Source: a virus. Taken from it: a stretch of 21,355 nucleotides of DNA. The notes beneath the pieces were generated by a model that ran no database searches, was not told where the DNA came from, and was given only the letters and a program-made list of their open reading frames with translations. Position 1 is the stretch's first letter, and each line of letters opens with the position of its first letter. The position numbers and the translations under genes are program-made. The stretch covers positions 1-21,355 of the IMG/VR virus record IMGVR_UViG_3300045961_000141. One strand, 5' to 3'. Positions 6,806 through 15,088 of the stretch are shown here, piece after piece.

Positions 6806-7864
6806 TCAGATCCAGGAATAGACGCCGGGGACGATAAGCTGCCCGACTCCGGGCACGATGTCAGTGGCGGGCGTGGTCAGTGTGTAGGCAGGCGAGATGA
6901 CGCCCACTGCGGTCCGCACCTCAGAGAGCAGAACGGTCCCGCGGCTTACCCCGTCGCCCGGCTCCGCCTTGCTGTAGAGCAGGTCCGCGATCTCGGTCTC
7001 AACCGCAGCCCGGAGCTCCGGAGTGTCCGGGGTGATGCTCAGAGTGACGTCAAGCGGGAGCGCCACGGGAGCCGCGGCGATGGGCTCCGCAGTGGTCGGG
7101 CGCTCCGCGTCTAGCTTGGCCTGTACCGCTGCCACCTCGCCCGCATCCGGGAAGATGGTCGGATCCATGTCGCGCACGAATCTGACCGTGACGGTTCCGA
7201 GCCCTTCCTCGTGCCGGTAGACCCATGCCCGCGTGACTCCGGGCACCTCGCGCGCCCAGCGGATCCAGTCTGCATCAGCTCCGCCAAGCGACTCCGCGCG
7301 CATGGCCTCTAGCACTCGCTCACGGAATGCCTCGGTCGTCTCCTCGTCGCCACCACCCGTGAGGCCAGAAACGACCTCGGCGCTAGTGATGCCAGCGATG
7401 GGGTTGACGAGCGCTAGCGGAGTCCCCGCGTCGGCGTCACCAGCAATCCCCGCCACAGTAGCGGTCACGCTGAGCTCCACCGTTCCGCCGCCGCCGATGG
7501 TCCCGCCAACATCCACCGCGTAGCGCGCGCCATCCGATCTGGTCACGAGCGCCCCCGTTGGGATCGTCGTCGACGGAGTCCCACTGAACTCCACGAGCCC
7601 GGCCGCGTATGTGGCCGCAGTAGGCGTCAGACCGTAGCCCTCCGCGTCGAGCAGCAGGTAATCGCGCTCAGAAGTCTGAGGGAAGACCTGTCGCAGCATG
7701 AACTCAATATGGCCGTGGAGCATGTGCGATGCTCCGGCCATGGCGCGGGAGAGCACGCGCACCACGGAGCGCGACAAGATCGGGAGGGTGAGACCGAGCT
7801 TCCCAGCCGTGTCGGCATCTACGCGGGAGAGGATGGTTTGAAGTGTCGGCCGCTCAAATGCCAC
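6806..7864 (-). CDS. Mu gp47-like baseplate J protein
   Basis: A 352-residue protein starts at GTG 7862-7864 and overlaps the end of the gp46 gene by 11 nt. It has the features of the baseplate J/gp47 family (PF04865): N-terminal RPTLQTILSRVDADTA, a helical region LHGHIEFMLRQVFPQTS around residue 50-66, LLLDAEGYGL at 70-79, and the conserved VEFSGTPSTTIPTGALVTRSDG at 91-112 followed by the YAVD element. EVPGVTRAWVYRHEEGLGTVTVRFV is also typical. In Mu and P2, this protein forms the wedges that surround the hub and control sheath contraction. Length is close to the Mu and P2 homologues. Confidence 0.93.
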   Translation of the reverse strand: MAFERPTLQTILSRVDADTAGKLGLTLPILSRSVVRVLSRAMAGASHMLHGHIEFMLRQVFPQTSERDYLLLDAEGYGLTPTAATYAAGLVEFSGTPSTTIPTGALVTRSDGARYAVDVGGTIGGGGTVELSVTATVAGIAGDADAGTPLALVNPIAGITSAEVVSGLTGGGDEETTEAFRERVLEAMRAESLGGADADWIRWAREVPGVTRAWVYRHEEGLGTVTVRFVRDMDPTIFPDAGEVAAVQAKLDAERPTTAEPIAAAPVALPLDVTLSITPDTPELRAAVETEIADLLYSKAEPGDGVSRGTVLLSEVRTAVGVISPAYTLTTPATDIVPGVGQLIVPGVYSWI

Positions 7865-8309
7865 TGGTCGCCTCCAAGGAGTCCCACAGGAGGCCGTAGC
7901 GGTAGCGGGTGTCCCTCCCGTCTGGCCTCACAATGGCCACCGATAGCACGAGCTGGCCGCCCTCCTGCGTAGCCTCCACGGACACGGATCGCGCGGCCTT
8001 CTCCTCTACCATCCACGCGAGCGCTTCACGCGCGTACTGCTCCGCGAGACGAAGAGACGGAATCGAGATCCGGCCGTCCAGGAGCCAGAGCCGCGAACCG
8101 ATCCGGCCGTCCGTGCCGCCGGTGAACTCGTCCGCCCACCATCCGCGCCGGTCGCTCTCTCCGGCGGGGATCGCGTCTCCTGGATCGGCGCGCCGGTCGC
8201 AAAAGAGCGACAGAAGGACAGCCCCGCGGAGTCCGTCGTCCGTTGTGAGGTCATTCAGGGAGACGGACAGGTCAGGCCCATCCGGCCCGATGATGGTGAG
8301 ATCACTCAT
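7854..8309 (-). CDS. Mu gp46-like baseplate wedge protein
   Basis: A 151-residue protein starts at ATG 8307-8309, in an ATGA overlap with the gp45 stop. Its RRGWWADEF, GSRLWLLDGR and AEQYAREALAWMVEEK elements are the core of the GP46 family (PF07409), in the usual order. The motif RRGWW is near residues 54-58 and GSRLWLL near 71-77. The protein is the expected companion of gp45 and gp47 in Mu-type baseplates, equivalent to P2 gpW or the T4 gp25 position. The C-terminus (VSVEATQEGGQLVLSVAIVRPDG) is a normal beta-rich end for the family. Confidence 0.92.
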   Translation of the reverse strand: MSDLTIIGPDGPDLSVSLNDLTTDDGLRGAVLLSLFCDRRADPGDAIPAGESDRRGWWADEFTGGTDGRIGSRLWLLDGRISIPSLRLAEQYAREALAWMVEEKAARSVSVEATQEGGQLVLSVAIVRPDGRDTRYRYGLLWDSLEATSGI

Positions 8310-8830
8310 TTTGCGAGTACCTTTGCGGAGCCGGTTGCTGTGTGAGACGGCCCTGCCGCCGTTGTCCCTGTGACGCTTCCGCTCGGGCTAGTCAGCGTCC
8401 CGGCCGCATGGGTGTGCCCATTGAATGCCGCCACTGCGGCCTGCAGATCACTTTTGCGCACCACCGGATCATCCGCATCGTCCCCTCCAAGCAGGAGCTT
8501 CCCGTCCGCCGTGAGCTTCGCGAGGATGCCTCCGGGGCCGTAGAGCGCCACCTCCCCCGGAAGGAGCCCGGTGGGCCTGTCAGGGCCTCCAGTGGCGACC
8601 ACCAGCAAGTGATCCCGGTTGCCCCCCACCGCGAGCGCAACGGCTTCGGTTCCGGCCGGCGGGGTACTCGTGAGCCCGTAGCACTGTACGTGCTCCACGT
8701 TCTCTCGGACCTCGCCATCGAGGAGCGCGAGCTGCAATTCTTGGATCGCACCGGTGTCCTTCGCTGCCTTGATCACCCCACGGATGACCATTCCGAGCAC
8801 GCGGTTTCGCAGCCCCCTTACTTCTTCCAC
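8306..8830 (-). CDS. Mu gp45-like baseplate central spike protein
   Basis: A 174-residue protein starts at GTG 8828-8830. AGGAGGT at 8837-8843 lies six bases upstream, deciding the start, and the gene overlaps the end of gpP by 13 nt. The family signature is clear: a short N-terminal helix, VEHVQCYGLTSTPPAGTEAVALAVGG (residues 45-70, OB-like domain), NRDHLLVVA, then VALYGPGGILAKLTADGKLLLGG, where the protein moves into a beta-helical needle. Near the tip is HTH at residues 139-141 in FNGHTHAAG. An HxH motif in this place binds the metal ion at the apex of Mu gp45 and P2 gpV spikes. Residues 142-174 extend past the motif with TG/SG-rich sequence and a second His. Confidence 0.92.
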   Translation of the reverse strand: MEEVRGLRNRVLGMVIRGVIKAAKDTGAIQELQLALLDGEVRENVEHVQCYGLTSTPPAGTEAVALAVGGNRDHLLVVATGGPDRPTGLLPGEVALYGPGGILAKLTADGKLLLGGDDADDPVVRKSDLQAAVAAFNGHTHAAGTLTSPSGSVTGTTAAGPSHTATGSAKVLAK

Positions 8831-9843
8831 TGCCCCACCTCCTGCGGATCCGCAGCATACGCATCCGGCCGCACAAGCCGGAGCGTGGTGCGAGTCGACA
8901 TCTCCACTTCCTGTTGGATCTCTTGGATGACCATGACCCCATCAACACCTAGCCGCGGGGCCTGCACCTGCACGGTCTCTCCGGGGCGCCAGTGCCAGCC
9001 GGGCACCGCATACAGGCCGGCCACGGTGACGGATACGGACTCCGCGCGCGCGGCCCTGATGGCTCGCTCATACTCCGCACGGGCCTGCGCGCCGCCGGGC
9101 GTTGTTGCACTCTCCGCCTGGATGATGAGTTTCCGATTTTGCCGCTTCACCTCGAGGTCTCGCACACTTGCGCGCATGGGCTTTGCCCCTCCGGTCGCCT
9201 GCCCCATCACAACGATCTCCGCGTACCTGCTGCCGGCATCAAATTCAGCGGACCCTTCCAGCAGATTGAACCCCTCCACAATGACGGTGGCGGACGGCAC
9301 CACGCCCGGCTGCATGAGCCGAAGCCCGCCCGCGCCGTCACTTACGGGGAGAATGCCAGCAAATTTACAGAGCCGATCGATCACGGAAAAAACTGAATCA
9401 CCCGGAGTGATGCTCAGGTCCGCCGGTGTATAAGGGAGCGGAACAAGTTCATCCACTTCAACAGGGATCCCGTACGGAGCACAGAGCAGCTGGATAAACG
9501 GGAGGAAAGGCTGGCTCTTGAACTGCCACCCCACGTCCGCGGAGCAGTCTGCAAGCGTGGCCGCTGCGTCGCGCCCTTCAATGCTCACGCTGTGCGAGGT
9601 GGCCGAAAGGGTTGCACTCCTCTTGTCTACGTAGCCGGTCACAAGTGGGGTCCCGCCCACAATGAGCGAGCAGGCGTCCCCCTCACGGATAGGCCACGGC
9701 ACCGGCTGATCTGACCACGCGTCAGTGACGGTGAGGGAGAACGACCCCGCCACCGCATCAATGGTTCGCGTGATGCTCGCGCGCTTCCATCCGCGGTAGC
9801 GGACCCCATTCACGAGCAGCTCGAGGAACTGCGCGTCAGACAC
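8818..9843 (-). CDS. Mu gpP (gp44)-like baseplate hub protein
   Basis: The start is set at GTG 9841-9843. GGAGG occurs at 9853-9857, nine bases upstream, and cannot serve the TTG at 9850-9852 that would add three codons. The product is about 341 residues and begins MSDAQFLELLVNGVRYRGW. It shows the gp44 pattern: N-terminal domain with SITRTIDAVAGSFSLTVTDAWSDQ, then DACSLIVGGTPLVTGYVDKRS, GRDAAATLADCS, a middle IPVEVDELVPLPYTPADLSI and VFSVIDRLCKFAGILP, and a C-terminal half with a PGWHWRPGETVQVQAPRLG stretch. In Mu, gpP forms the trimeric hub to which gp45 attaches. The upstream gene overlaps it by 8 nt. Confidence 0.92.
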   Translation of the reverse strand: MSDAQFLELLVNGVRYRGWKRASITRTIDAVAGSFSLTVTDAWSDQPVPWPIREGDACSLIVGGTPLVTGYVDKRSATLSATSHSVSIEGRDAAATLADCSADVGWQFKSQPFLPFIQLLCAPYGIPVEVDELVPLPYTPADLSITPGDSVFSVIDRLCKFAGILPVSDGAGGLRLMQPGVVPSATVIVEGFNLLEGSAEFDAGSRYAEIVVMGQATGGAKPMRASVRDLEVKRQNRKLIIQAESATTPGGAQARAEYERAIRAARAESVSVTVAGLYAVPGWHWRPGETVQVQAPRLGVDGVMVIQEIQQEVEMSTRTTLRLVRPDAYAADPQEVGQWKK

Positions 9844-11068
9844 CGGACACAACCTCCAGCACTGAGCCGGGGGCGATTACTCCGGGATATGGCAGCGCGT
9901 TCCGAGAGCAGATTTCAAGCTCCCGCGCGGTGTCTCCGTAGAGCCGATGGCAGAGCACAAGGCTCTGCTCTGTCTTGCTCACGGTGAGGGAGATCACGTC
10001 CCTGGTTTGCTCGTCCGGGTCGGGGAGCACATCGAGGATGCCTGCGCGCAGGTCTTGAAACAGTTGCCAGATATCGTCCGGCATCCCCCCATCCATCTCC
10101 GCGTCAATGCGCCGGAGAAGTTCGTCCCGCACAGTGCGCGCATCAGAGAAAATGGGCCACTCGGCTTCCGCCGCAAGCTCCGCTACGCGGACAATGGTCG
10201 CCCGTCGCTGCGCCGCAAACAGGACTTCGTGTAGCGTTGCCTGCTGAATCCGGCTCTGTGATAGCGGCGCAGTCTGAGGAAGCGTCGCCCATGGCGCGTC
10301 GTTCAGCCCGAGCATTTCGAGGAGCGCACGCGGGACCGTGGGTGGAGCGAACGCCACCGCAAGGATACCACTGATCGCATCGAAGAGCCCCGCCGCGTCG
10401 CGGACATACTCCGCGGAACGGTTGATCGCATTGTTGAGTCGGTAGCGGAAGTCGGCGAGCGCTTGCGCCTCGCGGAGCATTGACGACCCGGGCCGGTCCA
10501 TTCCTCGCGCGAATCCTGAAAGCAGGTCCGCCATGGGCGAGAGAAACGAACCGATGACCGTGGTGGGGTCATACTGCGCCACGAACCCAGCTTGCAGCGC
10601 AATCAGGAGCGCGTCAGTGGTGATGTTCAGGGACGCAACTGCATCCACGCTGAACGACGGAAACGGAGCGCTCTCCAGCGTCTCCGTAAAAGTCATAGAG
10701 AAGCGAGCAATCCCGCCTTCGTCGCGGCTCTCCGAGACCGAGAACTCCGAGCAGACCACGGTTCGCTTGCCGTGGAACGGGTGAACAAGCTCCCCCGGCC
10801 CGTCGCTGCTTTCGAGCGCGTCAATCAGCGCGTCACGCGCGGCGAGGTACCCGCTCCCGACCACATAGCCAACGACGGAGAACCCGCGCGCCTTGCGTCC
10901 GAGGTCCTCCGCAAAGGGCTGGTCCTGCGCGGGGTACTCGTGAATCTCCACGCGACGCCCGCCGCTACGGTCGGATGACTCCACGAAGAACGGCGCGCCG
11001 CGGAAGCTCCCGCCGATATACTCGCGAGCACCGATCTTGACCGTCTGAAGTTGCTCCCTCCAAGTCAT
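9836..11068 (-). CDS. Mu gpN-like protein with DNA circularisation N-terminal domain
   Basis: A 410-residue protein starts at ATG 11066-11068 in an ATGA overlap with the tape measure stop. Residues 1-130 match the DNA_circ_N domain (PF07157): TWREQLQTVKIGAREYIGGSFRGAPFF, HEYPAQDQPFAEDLGRKARGFSVVGYVVG and HPFHGKRTVVCSEFSVSESRDEGG followed by ARFSMTFTE. In Mu the protein carrying this domain is gpN, a tail protein likely injected with or located near the tape measure; despite the family name, its function is structural in this context. The C-terminal two thirds is helical and less distinctive. Mu gpN is somewhat longer, so this is a slightly short version. Confidence 0.9.
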   Translation of the reverse strand: MTWREQLQTVKIGAREYIGGSFRGAPFFVESSDRSGGRRVEIHEYPAQDQPFAEDLGRKARGFSVVGYVVGSGYLAARDALIDALESSDGPGELVHPFHGKRTVVCSEFSVSESRDEGGIARFSMTFTETLESAPFPSFSVDAVASLNITTDALLIALQAGFVAQYDPTTVIGSFLSPMADLLSGFARGMDRPGSSMLREAQALADFRYRLNNAINRSAEYVRDAAGLFDAISGILAVAFAPPTVPRALLEMLGLNDAPWATLPQTAPLSQSRIQQATLHEVLFAAQRRATIVRVAELAAEAEWPIFSDARTVRDELLRRIDAEMDGGMPDDIWQLFQDLRAGILDVLPDPDEQTRDVISLTVSKTEQSLVLCHRLYGDTARELEICSRNALPYPGVIAPGSVLEVVSGV

Positions 11069-12828
11069 AGGCTAGACCCCGCGCGGCCCACGTTGGTTTG
11101 TACCTGAACCGGGCCAGTGGTCTGCGATGTGACGTTGACGCCCGGGGGCATTCCAGAGAAGTCGACCGTGATCCAGGTCTGCGATGCAATCTGCGCCGCC
11201 ATTGCTTGGATTGACCCCGGCTGCGTGGCTGCCGGCAGAACGGTGGCAGCCGCCCCGGTGTTGCCTCCGGTAACCGGTGCGCCGCCCGGGAACAGGTGCG
11301 CGTCCCTCGCCTGTAGTGCCTTCAGCTCAGCAAGCGCATCATTAGTCGCGCCCAGCTGCGCCTTCTTCTCAGCGACCTGAGCCTCCGTCTCCTGTAGGTT
11401 CTTCCAACTGCTCCACGCTGCAACGGCGGCACCGATGGCTGCTGCCAGAGCGAGAAACGGCCAAGTCGCCGCGATGACTCCCGCAGCCACACCGAACCAT
11501 GCCGACGCAATGCCCCAAATCGACGCCACGAACCCGGCGCCCGTGGCCGCCTGATAGATTGCAATCGCGGCCGTAACACTCTGCCACGCTTTCGCCAGCC
11601 CGCCGATCACGGTGATGGCTCCGCCCACTGCCGTCATCGCTGGGCCAGCAATGGCGAAAGCAGCCGCAAGCATTAGAGCGCTGTTCTGGCCGTCCTCGCC
11701 AAGGGACTCGAACCACCCGGCTGCGTCTTCCGCGATCTTTGCCATGCGCTCCACGACCGGAAGTAGCTTTGTCCCGATGCTAATCGCGCTTGCCTCGATT
11801 GCATTCTTTGACCGCTGCATCGCCGCGGCTCCGGTTGCGCTCTGCTTCTGAAAGGCCGGCCCCAAGTTATCAACCCCGGAGCGCATGTCCGCAAGTGCAG
11901 CCTGACTCATGCCGGCCTGAGTCCCGGTGAGGGCCAGCATGGCAGTAAGAGCGTCCGTGGAGCCGACTAGCTCGAGCATCTTTGCCGTGTCACCGCCCAG
12001 TTCACCCTTGATCTTCGTGAGAGCAGCTTGGAGTCCTCCGCTTTTGGCAACCAGATCTGGGAAGTCCTTGGCACCGAGCGCACCGAAGACCTTCCGGCTC
12101 TTCGTGGTCTCGCGAGTGAGCCCCGAAACAACCGCCTTGAGCTGTGTGTATACCGTGGCGGCAGGGGTGCCGACAGCAGTCATGGCCGCAACGTTGCTCA
12201 GGTAGTCGTCCAGCTTGATGCCGGCGGCAGAAATGGCCGGAGCTACCGCACCGAATCCCTGCGCGAGCCCTTCGATTGTGGTCTTTCCGCTCTTGACCGT
12301 GGTGAAGATGGCATTCGCCGCGCTCCCTGCATCGGACGCGGAGATGCCAAAAGCATTCAGCGAGGAAGTAAGCAGATCGTTTGCCTGCTTAGTGGTGCCA
12401 ATGCCGGCCACGCCGAGCTTTGCGGAAGCCTCTAAAACCTTGAACTGGTCAGCTGCTGACACACCGGCGGAGCGCACGTCATACAGCGAAGCAGTCAAGT
12501 CTGAGATTCCAACCGGCACGCGGCGCGACATCTCCAGAATTGACGCCCCCATCGCATCAACACTCTCCGTGTTGGTGTCAATGAGCGTTGCGACGTTGGC
12601 CATTCCGGCCTGAAAATCCATCGCGATCTTCGTCGCTGCGACGCCAAGGCCAGCGATTGGCAGTGTCAGCCCCGCAGTCATGGCCGCGCCGGCATTGGCC
12701 ATCCCGGCGCCCACCTTTTCGATGCCGGAAACGCTCGCGCGCATCTTCCGCGTGGCAGAAGCAAGCGCACCGGTGGCGTTGTCGGTGAGCCCTAGAACGA
12801 ACTGAAGTGGGAACCTATCAACCGCCAC
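11065..12828 (-). CDS. Tail tape measure protein
   Basis: A 587-residue protein starts at GTG 12826-12828, inside the end of the chaperone frameshift frame (11-nt overlap). It has the TP901-type tape measure pattern: MDFQAGMANVATLIDTN around residues 70-86, SLYDVRSAGVS, ASAKLGVAGIGTTKQANDLL and AFGISASDAGSAANAIF around 150-185, then SGKTTIEGLAQGFG and AMTAVGTPAATVYTQLKAVVSGL. Residues about 382-472 are a long hydrophobic region (AAAFAIAGPAMTAVGGAI onward) of possible membrane segments, as usual for DNA-delivery tape measures. A coiled-coil-like stretch follows (ETEAQVAEKKAQLGATNDAL). At roughly 1.5 Å per residue, the length predicts a tail near 90 nm; this is an inference, not a measurement. 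Confidence 0.93.
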   Translation of the reverse strand: MAVDRFPLQFVLGLTDNATGALASATRKMRASVSGIEKVGAGMANAGAAMTAGLTLPIAGLGVAATKIAMDFQAGMANVATLIDTNTESVDAMGASILEMSRRVPVGISDLTASLYDVRSAGVSAADQFKVLEASAKLGVAGIGTTKQANDLLTSSLNAFGISASDAGSAANAIFTTVKSGKTTIEGLAQGFGAVAPAISAAGIKLDDYLSNVAAMTAVGTPAATVYTQLKAVVSGLTRETTKSRKVFGALGAKDFPDLVAKSGGLQAALTKIKGELGGDTAKMLELVGSTDALTAMLALTGTQAGMSQAALADMRSGVDNLGPAFQKQSATGAAAMQRSKNAIEASAISIGTKLLPVVERMAKIAEDAAGWFESLGEDGQNSALMLAAAFAIAGPAMTAVGGAITVIGGLAKAWQSVTAAIAIYQAATGAGFVASIWGIASAWFGVAAGVIAATWPFLALAAAIGAAVAAWSSWKNLQETEAQVAEKKAQLGATNDALAELKALQARDAHLFPGGAPVTGGNTGAAATVLPAATQPGSIQAMAAQIASQTWITVDFSGMPPGVNVTSQTTGPVQVQTNVGRAGSSL

Positions 12829-13218
12829 GCTTGCCCGCCTCCCGTTCCATCTGTCGGAGCCTATTCACCCGCCCGATCCACTGCCGCAGATCGTCCGCAT
12901 CGAGCTCTCCCAGCTCCGCTATCGAGAAGCGGAACTCGTGAGCCAGCACGATCACGGCGTCGTCGTAGTCGTCGGGCCACTCGATAAAAAACCGGATACC
13001 AGAGCGATGATCGCGGCCATGTCCTCGTGATCGATCTCCCCGAAAATGAGGTCAGAGAGACCGCACAGCCGCGCCGCGATGGTGCAGAGATCATCGAAGT
13101 GCATCGGGTCGCGGACTGGAATACCCTTCCAGTCCTTGACCTTCACGCGCTCGCGGAAATTGAGCTCCTCAACACGGACTCCCCCCACCTCCACCGGATT
13201 GATGAGCCGGTATTTCAC
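12818..13218 (-). CDS. Tail assembly chaperone, -1 frameshift long form (gp41-like plus extension)
   Basis: The long form is 133 residues. It reads the zero frame from GTG 13216-13218 to Leu-78, then moves to the -1 frame at base 12985 and ends at TGA 12818-12820. The added 55 residues are IEWPDDYDDAVIVLAHEFRF, then SIAELGELDADDLRQWIGRV and NRLRQMEREAGKRGG. This contains an acidic helix, a tryptophan-rich short domain and a basic end, the layout of gpE'/gpT-type chaperone extensions. No start codon precedes the -1 frame, so it can only be expressed by shifting. The tape measure start lies 11 nt inside the end of this frame. Long-tailed phages use a fixed ratio of short and long forms to fold the tape measure. 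Confidence 0.85.
12952..13218 (-). CDS. Tail assembly chaperone, zero-frame short form (Mu gp41-like)
   Basis: An 88-residue protein starts at GTG 13216-13218 in a GTGA overlap with the tube gene. It begins MKYRLINPVEVGGVRVEELN, followed by FRERVKVKDWKGIPVRDPMHFDDLCTIAA around residues 21-49, typical of the Mu gp41/Phage_TAC family (PF10109). In the zero frame it ends SSGPTTTTTP after the slippery site, a low-complexity tail encoded by repeated ACG/GAC triplets. That tail is unlikely to be functionally important, and it is replaced in the shifted product. It sits between tube and tape measure genes, the fixed position of chaperones. Confidence 0.88.
   Translation of the reverse strand: MKYRLINPVEVGGVRVEELNFRERVKVKDWKGIPVRDPMHFDDLCTIAARLCGLSDLIFGEIDHEDMAAIIALVSGFLSSGPTTTTTP
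12985..12991 (-). promoter_or_regulatory. Programmed -1 ribosomal frameshift slippery heptamer T-TTT-TTA
   Basis: In the direction of transcription the sequence reads GGT TTT TTA TCG in the zero frame, giving T-TTT-TTA, a standard X-XXY-YYZ slippery site. Both P- and A-site tRNAs (Phe, Leu) can re-pair in the -1 frame. The -1 frame remains open for 55 codons after the site and ends in TGA just past the tape measure start. A downstream stimulatory hairpin is possible in the GC-rich stretch but I could not confirm one by eye. Confidence 0.85.
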
Positions 13219-13592
13219 GGAGCGATCTCCTTACCGTCCGCTGCCTCGAAGCGGACCTCGATATTCCCCTCTTCACTGTTGCCGGTGCCCTCGCCAACGA
13301 AGTGGGCGCCGTTCAGCACGATTGCCTTTGCGGGGCCATTGGGCCCGACTGCAAGCTGAAGGACAACGGTTGCCTCCTCGATGCCAACGAGGGCCTCGAG
13401 GGAGAGGCTCGCGGAATCCGTGATCTCGCCGGCAATGAACGCGGCCTGCGGCTTTTCCATGAAGCCGTGAACGCCGTCACTCCCAACGATGGTCTCGCGC
13501 ACAGGGCGACCGAGATTGTACTCCCAATTGCCCTTTGCATCGAAGCGAACGCCGTCAACGGTGACCTGAATGATACCTGCTCTGCGCTTCAT
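13215..13592 (-). CDS. Mu gpM-like tail tube protein
   Basis: A 125-residue protein starts at ATG 13590-13592. AGGAG lies within 13603-13607, directly by the sheath stop, and its spacing is 10 nt. The sequence AGIIQVTVDGVRFDAKGNWEYNLG, followed by RETIVGSDGVHGFMEKPQAAFIAGEITD at residues 31-58, is the diagnostic core of the Mu-type tail tube family (PF10618). Stacked hexamers of this protein form the rigid inner tube inside the sheath. Length is normal for the family (about 115-125 residues). Confidence 0.94.
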   Translation of the reverse strand: MKRRAGIIQVTVDGVRFDAKGNWEYNLGRPVRETIVGSDGVHGFMEKPQAAFIAGEITDSASLSLEALVGIEEATVVLQLAVGPNGPAKAIVLNGAHFVGEGTGNSEEGNIEVRFEAADGKEIAP

Positions 13593-13606
13593 TGTCTTTT
13601 GGCTCC

Positions 13607-15088
13607 TCAGAGGATGAACTGGATCTTTGCCGCCGTGACAATCAACTGATTGATGAGGTCAGGCGGAAGCAGGAAGTCGAGACGGTTCACGTCCGTTGCG
13701 TTGCGCTCGACCACCAAGTCACGCTTGAACTGCTCAAGAGCAGAGGCGTCCACAAGCCCGAGCTCCGCCATGTCGAGGAACCACGAAACCGCCTCGGCCT
13801 TCCCGAGAAGAGGGGTCATGACAGCCTGACCCGCACCGTACTTCGCGCCATCGTTTGCGAGCTTATGGCGCGGATACTTGCTCAGGATTCGCTGCCTGAA
13901 GCTGTAACGCAGATACATCAGCGTCAGCATAGTGTTGGCGTCGAGGTAGGCCGCATCGGTCCCGCCGGCAGCGTTGGTCTGGTAGGTAGTGATCAGTCGT
14001 TCGATCCGAGTCACCCCACCAGCGTCCTGCGTGGTAGTAGCGATCCCGTCGAAGAGCAGGTTGTTCCGCTCCTGAAGCGTGAACTTCACATCATTACTGG
14101 TGAGCGGGACAATGCCGGCCACGGGAAGGGTCTGGAACGGGCGCGCCGGGTCGATCTGCCCATACAGCGCGACCACCGCAGCAACGCCGGCCGCAAGCTC
14201 CCACGATGGAGAGAATGTCGAAGGTGAGGCGTTCGCCACGATGCAGGAGTGTGGGCTATTTCGGCCGTTCCCTAGCGTGGTCAGGTTCCCGAGGCTATCC
14301 ACCGCACCAGTGATCGCGAGACCATCGATCATGCGCATTGGACCAAAGCGAGAGGCAAGCTCTGCCTCAATGGCAGCAAGCGAGGTCGCGTCCGTGAACG
14401 GGTGCGCGATGACCTGGAACCACTCGTCCGCGAGCGCCGCGATCAGGGTGGTGAGGGTGGGCGCAGCGGTCCCGCCGGACATTCCCACAATGGCCTGAGT
14501 AATCCCGGCAGGATTGCTCTGCCCATCGTAGGGGGCAATCGCAATATCGTAGCCATTGCCGACGAGACCCTTCGTGGCGAAGGTCACGGTTACAACCGAG
14601 GTCGACGCCGAAGCAGTGACAGGGATGTCCGAGACGGCAGAGATTGCCGCGGCCACCGCAGTTGCAACGGCCGTCGAAGCGGTCCCGCTCGCCACCGCAA
14701 CGGGGACGTAGACGCCGCCCAGATACAGGTGGATCGTGCCTGCGGCAGTCGAAGTGCCGGAGAAGGTGATGGTGCCGGTAGCAGCCACACCGGCGCCGGG
14801 CTCCGCAACCACTCCGAGGTAGAGAGGGGTGGTCGTGTTGTTCGCAAACCACTCCTTGGCCATGCGGTAGGCTACGGAGCGCGCGCCAGCCTTCGTGCGC
14901 ACATCGTCTGCACTGGTGACCTTGCTCCAAGTGTCGGCAGTCTGCGTGCCGGCCGAGGTCTTCGGTGCGATAATCAGTCCGTTGTAATGAAGGAGAGCAG
15001 GCCCCTGCGATGCGCGGGAAGCGTCAAATTCCGCAGTGACGAACGGCACGCGGAGAGCGGACGGAATGCTGTTGAAAGAAATGGTCAC
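13607..15088 (-). CDS. Mu gpL-like tail sheath protein
   Basis: A 493-residue protein starts at GTG 15086-15088 in a GTGA overlap with the DUF2635 gene. It begins ISFNSIPSALRVPFVTAEFDASRASQGPALL, the typical sheath N-terminus of Mu gpL. Later elements are YLGVVAEPGAGVAATGTI, NSPHSCIVANASPSTFSP and a C-terminal domain with FTLQERNNLLFDGIATT, RLITTYQTNAAGGTDAAYLD and MLTLMYLRYSFRQRILSKYPRHKLA. These last are the conserved sheath C-terminal strands that connect to neighbouring subunits. The protein forms the contractile outer sheath that drives the tube through the envelope. It proves a myovirus morphology. Confidence 0.95.
   Translation of the reverse strand: MTISFNSIPSALRVPFVTAEFDASRASQGPALLHYNGLIIAPKTSAGTQTADTWSKVTSADDVRTKAGARSVAYRMAKEWFANNTTTPLYLGVVAEPGAGVAATGTITFSGTSTAAGTIHLYLGGVYVPVAVASGTASTAVATAVAAAISAVSDIPVTASASTSVVTVTFATKGLVGNGYDIAIAPYDGQSNPAGITQAIVGMSGGTAAPTLTTLIAALADEWFQVIAHPFTDATSLAAIEAELASRFGPMRMIDGLAITGAVDSLGNLTTLGNGRNSPHSCIVANASPSTFSPSWELAAGVAAVVALYGQIDPARPFQTLPVAGIVPLTSNDVKFTLQERNNLLFDGIATTTQDAGGVTRIERLITTYQTNAAGGTDAAYLDANTMLTLMYLRYSFRQRILSKYPRHKLANDGAKYGAGQAVMTPLLGKAEAVSWFLDMAELGLVDASALEQFKRDLVVERNATDVNRLDFLLPPDLINQLIVTAAKIQFIL

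Noticed and set aside
8342-9433. Long + strand open frame (363 codons) opposite gp45/gpP
   Set aside because: It lies wholly antisense to two well-recognised baseplate genes, has an Arg/Ser/Pro-rich composition typical of GC-rich shadow frames, and shows no family pattern.
9844-9852. TTG start three codons upstream for gpP
   Set aside because: The GGAGG site touches the TTG, leaving no spacing, while it is nine bases from the GTG at 9843.
12861-13094. Alternative 77-codon minus-strand frame overlapping the chaperone gene
   Set aside because: It is in the third frame, not the -1 frame reached from T-TTT-TTA. Its Arg/Ser-rich sequence has no chaperone features.
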